A stretch of DNA of 60,374 nt from Kitasatospora indigofera (lineage in GTDB: Bacteria > Actinomycetota > Actinomycetes > Streptomycetales > Streptomycetaceae): assembly GCF_014655955.1 (NCBI RefSeq), contig NZ_BNBO01000055.1, positions 1 through 60,374 on the forward strand, in the 5' to 3' direction. Position numbers and translations under genes: made by a program. Below are positions 33,116-40,893 of the stretch, piece by piece. Position 1 is the first letter of the stretch. Each line of letters starts with the position of its first letter. The notes under the pieces were generated by a model. The model did not search any database, was not told the DNA's origin, and saw only the letters and a program-made list of their open reading frames with translations.

Positions 33116-33829
33116 TCAGCCGCCGGTGACCGCCGGGAGGTCGGCGGTGGCCCGCAGGGCACCCAAGTCCCGTACCACGAGCGAGCGGTAGCGGGTGGTG
33201 ACCGCGCCGTCCTGCCGGAGCCGGCGCAGGGCGCGCTGGACACTGGCGTTGGAGAGCCCGGTGAGCCAGGCCAGGTCGGCCTGGCAGAGCGGGATGCCGA
33301 TCCGCAGCCCGGCGGGATCGGCGTGGCCGTACCGGCGGGCGAGCGTGTCCAGGGTGCGGGCCACCCGGACGGTCGCCGAGCCCGCTCCGGCGTCGATCCG
33401 GTGCCGGGTCGCGGCGCGCAGCTTGGCCGTCAGCGAGCGCTGCACGGCGGCCGCCAGGCCCGGCCGTTCGCGCATCAGCGCCCGGAAGGCGGCGCCGTCG
33501 ACCGTGCTGACCGTCGTCGGCCGGACGGCCAGCACCGTGGCCGACCGCGGATGGCCGTCGATCGCCGCCAGTTCGCCCACCAGGTCGCCCCGGGCCCGGA
33601 CGGCGAGCAGGGCCGTGCCGCCGTCCTCCGTCCCGCCGAGGACCTTGACGTAGCCGCCGGTGAGCAGCGAGACCTCGGTGTCCCGGTCGCCCTCCAGCAT
33701 CAAGGCGCTGCCGGGCCGGTAGGCGCGGGGATTCCCGAGCCGCTCCAGGGCCGCGCGGTCGCCGGTGCTCAGCTCCGCCATCAGGGTGCCCGGCGGCCAG
33801 GGCGGCTCCGGGGCCGTTGGTTCAGGCAT
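33116..33829 (-). CDS. Crp/Fnr-family cyclic-nucleotide-responsive regulator
   Basis: 237-aa protein with a cyclic-nucleotide-binding beta roll (about 25-140) and a C-terminal winged helix (about 155-215). The phosphate-binding cassette GELAAIDGHPRSATV is canonical, with the Glu and Arg that hold ribose and phosphate. The recognition helix reads GLSNASVQRALRRL; at the E. coli Crp positions R180, E181 and R185 it has N, A and R, so a different operator is expected. There is no FNR cysteine set. ATG 33829 has GGAG seven bases upstream. It converges with the cyclase-fold gene and diverges from the zinc-ribbon membrane protein. Confidence 0.9.
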   Translation of the reverse strand: MPEPTAPEPPWPPGTLMAELSTGDRAALERLGNPRAYRPGSALMLEGDRDTEVSLLTGGYVKVLGGTEDGGTALLAVRARGDLVGELAAIDGHPRSATVLAVRPTTVSTVDGAAFRALMRERPGLAAAVQRSLTAKLRAATRHRIDAGAGSATVRVARTLDTLARRYGHADPAGLRIGIPLCQADLAWLTGLSNASVQRALRRLRQDGAVTTRYRSLVVRDLGALRATADLPAVTGG

Positions 33830-34032
33830 GGGCGCACTCCGCCGCTCCGCCAGTCCGGCGGCCGCGCGCCGCCGAAGGAGCCTGGCGCGTCGATGATATG
33901 ACTCCCGGCCGTCCGGTTGGAGGGTCCTGACCGCACCGGCCCGGACCGCCTCCGGCACCGGCGTCCGCCCGGCTCCGCCCGGCCGCTGCCCGACCACTGC
34001 CCGTCCGGGCCGGGCGCCGTGCCGTCCAGGGT

Positions 34033-34048
34033 TGAGTACCCGTACTCA
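34033..34048. promoter_or_regulatory. Perfect 16-bp dyad with Crp-type spacing
   Basis: TGAGTACCCGTACTCA: arms TGAGT and ACTCA separated by six bases, the geometry of Crp/Fnr operators. It lies between the Crp/Fnr gene and the divergent membrane-protein gene, about 35 bp before the latter's ATG. Confidence 0.55.
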
Positions 34049-34082
34049 TGTGCGGCGCCCGCCCGGCCGGGACACTCTGGGC

Positions 34083-37079
34083 ATGACCAGTACTCCGCCC
34101 CCCGGCCCCGGCGCACCCGGGCAGGTTCCGGCGTGCCCCGACTGCGGGGCGCCGTTCGAGACGGACCGACCCGCCCGCTGCGGCCGCTGCCGGCTGCCGC
34201 TCACCGGGGCGGCCGCCGCGACGCTCTGGCAGGTGACGCTGGCGTTGCAGGGCGTCGAGGCGCAACGGCTGGTGCTGCTGCGGCAGCGGGACGACCTGCT
34301 CGCCGGGCTGCGGGCCCGCCGGGACGAGCCGGAGGGCGCCCCCGCCCCGGTGCCCGCGTTGCCCGCGTGGGGCCCGCAGCGGCCCGGGGCACCGGCCGCG
34401 CCCGGGCGCCCGGAGGTGTCCGGGCGATCCGCGCAGACCGCCCTGCTGGTGCTGGGCGGCCTGCTGGTGAGCATCGCGGCGCTGGTCTTCACCGTGGTCA
34501 GCTGGGGGTACCTGGGGATCGGCGGCCGCGCCGCCGTGCTGGCCGCGCTGACCGGGTGCGCCCTCGCGCTGCCCCCGCGCCTGCGCCGCCGTGGCCTGTC
34601 CGCCACCGCGGAGACCTCGGCCGCGATCGGCCTGGCCCTGGTGCTGCTGGACTTCTTCGCCGCGCGGGCGGCCGGCCTGGCCGGCCTGGACGCCGTCGCC
34701 CTGCCCGCCTACTGGGCGGCCGCCACCGCGCTGACCGGCGCCGGGGCGGCCGCGTACGGGTGGGTGCTGCGGCTGCGCCTCCCGGTGGTGGCCGGGGTCC
34801 TGCTCTGGCGGCTGCCCGGACTGCTCGTCGTGGACGCGCTCGGACTGGGCGGTGCCGACGCCGTCGCCACCGCGATGGTGGCCACCGCGGCGGTCGACCT
34901 CGCGGTGCTCCGGGCCGTGGCCGGCCGCGCCCCGGCCCGGGCGCTTCCGGCGGCCGGTGCGGTGACAACTGCGGTGACCGCACCGGTGACCGCACCGGTG
35001 ACCGCACCGGTGACCGCACCGGTGACCGCACCGGCGGCCGGTCCGGCGGCCGGTGCCGCGTCGCGGAGGACCGTCGGCGCCGTGCCCCTGCAGGCCGCGG
35101 GTGCGGTCGCCGCCCTCTGGGGCGGGCTCGGCGCGTTCCTCGCCGGGCAGGCCTCGCTGTCGGCCGTGCTGGTGCCGCGTCTCCCGGCGGCGTCCGCGGC
35201 GGCGGCAGCGGCCGCGGACGAGCGCTGGGCCGTGGTCCTCGGGGCCTGGCTCCCGCTGGGCTGCTTCGCCCTGCTGGCCCTGGCGGTGTCGCTCCGTCAC
35301 CCGCGCCCCGGGCGCCCCGGCCTGTCGGCCGGCCACCGCCGGGTGGCGGCCGCCCTCGGCGGTGTCGCCCTGCTGGTCGCCTGCGGTGGAACCGTCGCCG
35401 CCGGGCCGGCCCGGGAGTGGGGCGCGGTCGCGTACGCCGCGCCGGCCGCGCTGCTCGCCCTCGCGACGGGCGCCCTGCTGCGCGGCTCCGGGTCCGACCG
35501 TACGGGGGCCGGTGAGCAGGCCTCGGGGCAGCGGCGGATGCTCGGGCAGGCCGTGCCGCTCGGTCTGTTCCACGCCGCCGCGCTCGTCCTCGTGGTGGCC
35601 TCGGTGCCGGCCCTGGGCGAGATCGTGCGGGCCGTCCTCGCCCCGCTGGGGCAGGTCCGGGCGGCCTGGGCCGGCGGTCCGGCGGCGTCCTGGGCCTGGT
35701 CCGTCGCCCCGGCCGCCGTCACGGGCCTCTGGCTGCTCCTCGCGGTGCTCGCCGCGCTGGCCGGGTACGGCCTGACGAGGGCCGACCTCGCAATCGCGCC
35801 GGCCGCACCCGCGGCGGCGGCCGCCGGGGTCCCGGCGCCGGCCGGGGCCGACGCCACCCGGGCAGCCGCACCGGCAGCCGTTCCGGCAACCGGTCCCGCT
35901 GCGGGCCCGGCCTCGGGACCGGCCTCCGGTGCCGCTTCGGGTCCCGCCGCCGGGCCGGTCGGCGGCTTCGCCACGGCCGCCGCGCTGCTCGCGGTGCCCG
36001 CCCTCGCGCTGCTGCCGGTGGCGCTCGGGCTGCCGTACGGTGTCGCGGTCGCCGTGGCGGCGGGCTCGGCGGTGGCCGCGGTGGCGTACGCCCTGTCGCG
36101 CCCGGTCCGGCCGGCCACCGCGGTGGCGCCGGTGACGGCCGCGGTGCTGGCGCTGCTCTGGGCGCCGGCCGACCAAGTGGCGACGATCGCCGTCCTCGCG
36201 GTGCTCGCCGCCCTCTCGGTCGTCCTGGCGGTCCGCGCCGGCGCGGCGCCCGCCGGCGCGGGGCCCGCCGTCCGGGTCGTGGCCGCCGCCTGCGCCGTGG
36301 CGGCGTCGGGCGCCGAGGGCGCCGCCGTCACCGCCACCGCCGGCGGGACCCTGCCCGACGTGACGCTGGCGATGCTCGGGGTGGCCGTCGCCTCGGCCCC
36401 GGTGGCGGCCCGGACCGGCGGCGCCGTCTCGCGGGCGGTGGAGGGCACCGGCTACGCCCTCGGGGCGCTCGCCCTCCTGCTGACGGCCGGCGCGCCGGGG
36501 CGGCTGGCGTTCGCCCTCGTGGTGGCGGGCGTCGCGATGTCCGGGGTCGCGCTGCGCCCGGAGCGGCGCCGGGCCGCCTCGCTCGCCGCGACCGCGCTGC
36601 TGATCGTCTCCTCCTGGATCCGGCTGGCGCTCTCCGGGGTGGGCACGCCGGAGGCGTACACGCTGAGCGCGGCGGTGGCCGCCCTGGTGATCGGCGGCCT
36701 GCGGCTGCGGCGCCACCCCGAAGCCGGGTCCTGGACGGCCTACGGCCCCGGTCTCGGTCTCGGGCTGGCGCCGAGCCTGCCGGCGATGTGGGTGGACGGG
36801 GGCTGGCTGCGGCCGCTGCTGCTCGGTTCGGCGGCGCTGGTGGTGACGGTGCTGGGCGCCCGGTCGCGGCTCCAGTGCCCGCTGGTGCTCGGTGGCGGCG
36901 TCCTGCTGCTGGTGGGCGTGCACGAGCTGGCCCCGGTCGTGGTGCAGGTGCTCGGCCTGCTGCCGCGCTGGGTGCCGCTCGCCTTCGCAGGCCTGCTGCT
37001 CCTCGTCCTGGGGGCGACCTACGAGCAGCGCCTGCGGGACGCCCGCCGCCTGCGGGCCTCGCTGGGCCGGCTGCACTGA
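34083..37079 (+). CDS. Very large polytopic membrane protein with N-terminal zinc ribbon
   Basis: 998-aa protein. A four-cysteine zinc ribbon (C18, C21, C33, C36 in CPDC...CGRC) opens the chain. A helical segment (about 45-85) and a Pro-rich linker precede more than twenty hydrophobic segments from about 120 to the end. Between them are two low-complexity Ala/Pro loops, one encoded by five perfect 12-bp repeats (VTAP) and one by GPAAGPASG-type repeats. Function is unknown; similar proteins are annotated only as integral membrane proteins. The upstream dyad suggests control by the divergent Crp/Fnr protein. ATG 34083 is preferred over the 17-residue longer frame because the family-like MTSTPPP start is there. 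Confidence 0.82.
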   Translation: MTSTPPPGPGAPGQVPACPDCGAPFETDRPARCGRCRLPLTGAAAATLWQVTLALQGVEAQRLVLLRQRDDLLAGLRARRDEPEGAPAPVPALPAWGPQRPGAPAAPGRPEVSGRSAQTALLVLGGLLVSIAALVFTVVSWGYLGIGGRAAVLAALTGCALALPPRLRRRGLSATAETSAAIGLALVLLDFFAARAAGLAGLDAVALPAYWAAATALTGAGAAAYGWVLRLRLPVVAGVLLWRLPGLLVVDALGLGGADAVATAMVATAAVDLAVLRAVAGRAPARALPAAGAVTTAVTAPVTAPVTAPVTAPVTAPAAGPAAGAASRRTVGAVPLQAAGAVAALWGGLGAFLAGQASLSAVLVPRLPAASAAAAAAADERWAVVLGAWLPLGCFALLALAVSLRHPRPGRPGLSAGHRRVAAALGGVALLVACGGTVAAGPAREWGAVAYAAPAALLALATGALLRGSGSDRTGAGEQASGQRRMLGQAVPLGLFHAAALVLVVASVPALGEIVRAVLAPLGQVRAAWAGGPAASWAWSVAPAAVTGLWLLLAVLAALAGYGLTRADLAIAPAAPAAAAAGVPAPAGADATRAAAPAAVPATGPAAGPASGPASGAASGPAAGPVGGFATAAALLAVPALALLPVALGLPYGVAVAVAAGSAVAAVAYALSRPVRPATAVAPVTAAVLALLWAPADQVATIAVLAVLAALSVVLAVRAGAAPAGAGPAVRVVAAACAVAASGAEGAAVTATAGGTLPDVTLAMLGVAVASAPVAARTGGAVSRAVEGTGYALGALALLLTAGAPGRLAFALVVAGVAMSGVALRPERRRAASLAATALLIVSSWIRLALSGVGTPEAYTLSAAVAALVIGGLRLRRHPEAGSWTAYGPGLGLGLAPSLPAMWVDGGWLRPLLLGSAALVVTVLGARSRLQCPLVLGGGVLLLVGVHELAPVVVQVLGLLPRWVPLAFAGLLLLVLGATYEQRLRDARRLRASLGRLH
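34974..35033 (+). repeat. Five perfect tandem copies of a 12-bp unit
   Basis: GTGACCGCACCG repeats five times without change and encodes VTAP units in a loop of the membrane protein. Identical synonymous codons suggest recent slippage expansion. Confidence 0.95.
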
Positions 37080-37091
37080 ACCCGCCGGGAG

Positions 37092-37129
37092 CCCGGCCGG
37101 GCCGGCCCGCGGCAGGCCGGCCCGGCGGG
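37092..37129. terminator. Terminator between membrane protein and HAD gene
   Basis: Stem of about 15 bp with one bulge (37092-37107 with 37115-37129) between convergent genes. Confidence 0.75.
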
Positions 37130-37137
37130 CCGCCCGG

Positions 37138-37797
37138 TCAGCCGACCCGGACGGTCAGCGTGCCGTCGGCGCCGGCGGTCACCTCGACCCGCTCCAGCGA
37201 GTCCACCTGGACGGTCGGGGCGTGGGCGGCGGCCCGGGGCCCGATGCCGACCACCTGCATGCCGGCCGCGAGGGCGGCGGCGATGCCGGCCTCCGAGTCC
37301 TCGAAGGCCAGGCAGTCCGCCGGGGCGAAGCCGAGGGCGGCGGCGCCCTTCAGGAAGCCCTCGGGGTCGGGCTTGCTGGCGCCCACCGACTCCGCGGTGA
37401 CCAGCACCGGCGGCAGCGGCAGCGCGGCCGCGCCCATCCGGACCCGGGCCAGGCCCTCGTCGGCGGAGGTCACCAGGGCGTGCGGGAGGCCGGCCAGCGA
37501 GGCGAGGAAGGCGGGCGCGCCGGGGACGGGGACGACGCCGTCGGTGTCGGCGGTCTCCTCGGCGAGCATCAGGCGGTTCTCCTCGATGTTCTGCTCCATC
37601 GGGCGGTCCGGCAGCAGGATCGCCATCGAGAGGTGGCCCTGGCGGCCGTGCACGACGCGCATCGCGGCGTCGCCGTCCAGGCCCTGCCGGGCGGCCCAGC
37701 GGCGCCAGCAGCGTTCGACGACGGCGTCGGAGTTGACCAGGGTGCCGTCCATGTCCAGCAGGAGGGCTCGGGCGGACAGCTCGGTGGTGACGGGCAC
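37138..37797 (-). CDS. HAD-family phosphatase (beta-phosphoglucomutase-like)
   Basis: 219-aa haloacid-dehalogenase-type hydrolase. Motif I is LLLDMDGTLVNS, motif II is LVTSAD, and motifs III/IV are SKPDPEGFLKGAAALGF and FEDSEAGIAAALAAG. The alpha-helical cap following motif I places it with sugar-phosphate phosphatases and phosphoglucomutases. The GTG at 37797 has AGGAG eight bases upstream; the longer frame runs into the AT-rich operator-like region and is not used. Its substrate is probably a small sugar phosphate, not determinable here. Confidence 0.88.
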   Translation of the reverse strand: MPVTTELSARALLLDMDGTLVNSDAVVERCWRRWAARQGLDGDAAMRVVHGRQGHLSMAILLPDRPMEQNIEENRLMLAEETADTDGVVPVPGAPAFLASLAGLPHALVTSADEGLARVRMGAAALPLPPVLVTAESVGASKPDPEGFLKGAAALGFAPADCLAFEDSEAGIAAALAAGMQVVGIGPRAAAHAPTVQVDSLERVEVTAGADGTLTVRVG

Positions 37798-37821
37798 GGC
37801 GGGGCTCCTCGGAAGGCCGGT

Positions 37822-37844
37822 GTTTGTTTCAATATGATACAAAC
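37822..37844. promoter_or_regulatory. AT-rich 23-bp inverted repeat upstream of the HAD gene
   Basis: Arms GTTTGTTTC (37822-37830) and GATACAAAC (37836-37844) match at eight of nine positions around AATAT. It lies 25 bp before the HAD start and stands out as AT-rich, so it is a probable operator over that promoter. Confidence 0.55.
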
Positions 37845-37921
37845 CATCCGGGCCCGACCCGACGGCGATCCGGCCGCGGGCCCGCGGGCCGACGGCGATC
37901 CGGCTCCGGGCCGGCCCGCGC

Positions 37922-38383
37922 TCACCCGAGCAGGTGCGCGTTGACCTTCCGGGCCTCGGCCGCCAGCTCCGGCAGCTCCACGACCTCGATCCCGGCCGCC
38001 TCCAGCAGGGCCGTGCCCTGGCAGCCGGTGACGAAGAGGTCCGGCTCCCGCCAGGCCACCACGACCCGGCCGACGCCCGCCGCGATCAGCAGCCGGGAGC
38101 AGGTCAGCGGCCGGGAGGCGCGCTGCCCGCAGGGTTCGAGCGAACTGTAGACGGTCGCACCCAGCAGCCTCGGGTCCCCGGCCGGGAGCTTGGCGAGGGC
38201 GGCCTCCTCGGCGTGGTCGAGCGGATCGCCCTCCCGGCTGTACCCCTCGCTGAGCACCACGCCGTCGACGCCGACCAGCACCGCGCCCACCGAGAAGGCC
38301 GTTGCGGACGGCGGGCAGAGCCGGGACAGCTCGACGGCGCGCCCGAGCAGGGCGAGGTCGGCGGCTCGCTGGTCAGTGGTCAC
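37922..38383 (-). CDS. RibD-type deaminase domain protein
   Basis: 153-aa zinc-dependent cytidine-deaminase-fold protein. The zinc site is HAEE followed by PCGQRASRPLTC, the spacing seen in the deaminase half of riboflavin enzyme RibD, which deaminates a pyrimidine intermediate. The GTG start overlaps the stop of the reductase gene as GTGA, so both are translated together. Other riboflavin genes are absent from the window. A role in a related pyrimidine or deazapurine pathway is also possible. Confidence 0.83.
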   Translation of the reverse strand: MTTDQRAADLALLGRAVELSRLCPPSATAFSVGAVLVGVDGVVLSEGYSREGDPLDHAEEAALAKLPAGDPRLLGATVYSSLEPCGQRASRPLTCSRLLIAAGVGRVVVAWREPDLFVTGCQGTALLEAAGIEVVELPELAAEARKVNAHLLG

Positions 38384-39066
38384 GCGGCTGGCTCCTTCGG
38401 GGCGTACCTGAGCAGGACGACATCACCCACCGTACGGGCCTCCAGCAGCCGCATCCGCCGGGCCGGCCCACCGGGGAAGGCGGCCGGGTTCACGAACCGC
38501 GGCGCCGCGGCCTGGCCGACCAGCAGCGGGGCGAGCACCAGCTGCAACTCGTCGGCGAGACCCTGGGCGAGGAACTGGGTGTGGACGCTGCCGCCGCCCT
38601 CCACCATCAACCGCCGCACCCCGCGGGCCCCGAGGTCGTCCAGCACCGCGCCCAGCCCGGCCTCGGCGCCGAGCGCGACCACGTCCGCCAGGCCGTCCAG
38701 GGCCGGCCGCAGCCGCCGGGCCCCGTCGTCCGTGGTGTAGGCGACCTTGGCGCCGCCGGTGTGCCAGAACCTCAGCCCGGGATCGAGCGCGCCGCTCGCG
38801 CTGAGCGTCACCTTCAGCGGGTACGCGGGCCGGCCGGCGGCCACCCTGGCGGCCCGCCGGGCGGGGTCGTTGACGAGCAGCCGGGGGTTGTCCGCGCGCA
38901 GCGTGTTGCCACCGATCAGGACCGCGTCGCTGTCGGCACGCTCCGCGTCGACCCGGTCGAAGTCGGCCGGGTTGGAGAGCAGCAGGCGTTCGGGCGAGGC
39001 GTCGTCGAGGTGCCCGTCCAGCGACATGGCGGCGCTCAGCAGGACGTAGGGGCGGGTCGGGGCCAT
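38380..39066 (-). CDS. RibD C-terminal-type reductase
   Basis: 228-aa dihydrofolate-reductase-fold protein of the RibD_C family. Typical features are PYVLLSAAMSLDGHLDD at the start, SDAVLIGGNTLRADNPRLLV for NADPH and substrate contacts, and RRLMVEGGGSVHTQFL near the end. It should reduce a ribosylamino-pyrimidine using NADPH. With the overlapping deaminase gene it forms a split equivalent of bifunctional RibD, with the domain order reversed on the DNA. ATG 39066 replaces a longer unsupported frame. Confidence 0.87.
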   Translation of the reverse strand: MAPTRPYVLLSAAMSLDGHLDDASPERLLLSNPADFDRVDAERADSDAVLIGGNTLRADNPRLLVNDPARRAARVAAGRPAYPLKVTLSASGALDPGLRFWHTGGAKVAYTTDDGARRLRPALDGLADVVALGAEAGLGAVLDDLGARGVRRLMVEGGGSVHTQFLAQGLADELQLVLAPLLVGQAAAPRFVNPAAFPGGPARRMRLLEARTVGDVVLLRYAPKEPAA

Positions 39067-39387
39067 GGGTGCGGGATCCGTTTCTGGTCGGGGCACCGTC
39101 CACGGTACGACCCGGCGGGGGCCCGGCCGGTGACCGGTGCCCGCCGCGGCCGCGGCCCACCCCGCCGGCCGGTGCGGTGCCCACGCCGGAGGCCGGCCGC
39201 CGGCGGGGTGACCGCCCACCGGTGCGTCCGGGCGGGTCCGTCACCGGCCAGCGGTGCGGGCCGGCCCGGTGGTCCGAGCGGAAGGACGGTGTTCGCCCGG
39301 CGGCCCGGTGTTGTAGGGGCGGCGTTCGCCCGCGGCGCCCAACCTGATCCGGACCTCGCACCGCCTCGCCGTAGAAGGGCCCCACCA
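39067..39387. other. 321-bp divergent intergenic region
   Basis: This GC-rich spacer lies between the RibD-type reductase and the secreted DUF3616 gene. On the minus strand TACCGT near 39100 is a possible -10 for the reductase. Imperfect repeats of a GGTGTTCGCCCG-like motif lie at about 39285-39345. No gene is seen. Confidence 0.4.
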
Positions 39388-40779
39388 GTGTCGTACCCGC
39401 GCCGTCCGCTCGGCCTCGCCGCCGCGCTCACCCTGGCCGCCGCACTGCCCGCCGTCGTCATCCCCGCCGCCCCCGCGCTCGCGGTGACCTACGGAACCCC
39501 CACCATCGCGCTCTCCGCCGGCTACCTCTCCGGCGCGGTGGGGGCGACCGGTGACCCGACCGTCACCGTCACGATCGCCCAGAGCGGTGCGGACGTCTCC
39601 GCGCTGACCGTCGCGGCCTCGGCCAGCACCAAGACCGCGGTGGCGATGACCACGGACGTCACGGTGGCCGGCACGACCGGCAGCCGCGTCCTCAACGTGG
39701 CCGCGCGGGGCGTCGGTTACACGGACCTGACGATCAAGGTGACGGGCCTCGGCGGCAAGACCGCCACCAAGACCCTGCACTACGCGGCCTCGGCGGCCGT
39801 CCAGCACTCCGCCGACGCCCGCTACCTGACCGGGTCCAGCGACGCCTCGGCGGCCGTGGACGCGGGCAACGGCTACATCGTGGTGGCGGACGACGAGTCC
39901 AACGTGCTGCGCCTGTACGACCGCAACGCCTCCGGCGCGCCGGTGCGCACCTGGGACTTCACCTCCGCGCTCGGTGTCTCCAAGGAGATCGACATCGAGG
40001 GCGCCACCCGGGTCGGCAACACCATCTACTGGACGGGCTCGCTCGGCAACAACAAGGACGGCGAGATCAAGGCCGACCGCCGCACCGTCTTCACCACCAA
40101 CGTCACCGGCTCCGGCGCCACCACCCAGCTCACCCTGGGCGGCAAGTACACCGGCCTGCGCGACGACCTGATCAACTGGGACAAGGCCAACGGCAACCAC
40201 TACGGCTTCGCGGCCGGCGCCGCCGCCGGCGAGATCCCCAAGCAGATCGACGGCTTCAACGTCGAGGGCCTGGAGTTCGCGCCGGGCAGCACCACCACCG
40301 CCTTCGTCGGGTTCCGCGCCCCGCTGACGCCGGCCGTCACCAACGGCAAGGCGCTGCTGGTGCCGGTCACCAACTTCAACCAGCTGCCCGGCGGTTCGGT
40401 GCACGCGACCTTCGGCACGCCGATCGAGCTGAACCTGGGCGGCCTGTCCGTCCGGGACATCCGCCGCAACGCGGCCGGCCAGTACCTGATCGTGGCCGGC
40501 TCCTGGGCCGCGGACGACAACTCCGACCCGTACGCGCTCTACCGCTGGGACGGCCTGGCCGGCACGGCCCCGGTCAAGCTGCTCGACCTGCCGACCACGG
40601 ACGCGGGCGGCTGGGAGGCCGTGGTGGACGTCCCCGACCTCACCGTGTCCGGCGCCCGGGTGCAGCTGATCACGGACGACGGCTCCGCCGACCTGTACAA
40701 CGACGGCACCGAGGCCAAGGACCTGACCCACCCCGAGTGGAAGAAGTCCCGCTCGACCTGGTTCACCGTCACGCCGTAA
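39388..40779 (+). CDS. Secreted DUF3616-type beta-propeller protein
   Basis: 463-aa protein with a Sec signal peptide (basic YPRRP, hydrophobic core, likely cleavage after PALA near residue 32). An Ig-like or Big-type segment (about 33-140) precedes a repeat-containing domain with DNGYIVVADDESNVLRLYD-like blades; EIDIEGATRVGNTIYWTGS and GFNVEGLEFAPGSTT match DUF3616. It is extracellular or wall-associated; the family has no firm function, although phytase-like propellers are similar. The GTG start has GAAGGG upstream. A strong terminator follows. Confidence 0.85.
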   Translation: MSYPRRPLGLAAALTLAAALPAVVIPAAPALAVTYGTPTIALSAGYLSGAVGATGDPTVTVTIAQSGADVSALTVAASASTKTAVAMTTDVTVAGTTGSRVLNVAARGVGYTDLTIKVTGLGGKTATKTLHYAASAAVQHSADARYLTGSSDASAAVDAGNGYIVVADDESNVLRLYDRNASGAPVRTWDFTSALGVSKEIDIEGATRVGNTIYWTGSLGNNKDGEIKADRRTVFTTNVTGSGATTQLTLGGKYTGLRDDLINWDKANGNHYGFAAGAAAGEIPKQIDGFNVEGLEFAPGSTTTAFVGFRAPLTPAVTNGKALLVPVTNFNQLPGGSVHATFGTPIELNLGGLSVRDIRRNAAGQYLIVAGSWAADDNSDPYALYRWDGLAGTAPVKLLDLPTTDAGGWEAVVDVPDLTVSGARVQLITDDGSADLYNDGTEAKDLTHPEWKKSRSTWFTVTP

Positions 40780-40795
40780 CCGTCGCCGCACCATC

Positions 40796-40824
40796 GCCCC
40801 CGCCGGAGCGGCTCCGGCGGGGGC
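40796..40824. terminator. Terminator between DUF3616 gene and PPOX gene
   Basis: Perfect 14-bp stem (40796-40809 with 40811-40824), 17 nt past the stop, between convergent genes. Confidence 0.9.
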
Positions 40825-40893
40825 TTCGGCCTGCCGTACGGCTCCGCCGGGCCCGGCGGGCCGCCCCGGGCCCCGCCGGGCCCGCGAGTCCCG

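Noticed and set aside
34974..35033. Repeat array as a CRISPR
   Set aside because: The 12-bp units are contiguous without spacers and are in frame with the host gene.
33822..37076. 1084-aa minus-strand open frame opposite the zinc-ribbon membrane protein
   Set aside because: Composition is Arg/Gly/Gln/His-rich antisense noise; the plus frame has hydrophobic periodicity and a zinc ribbon.
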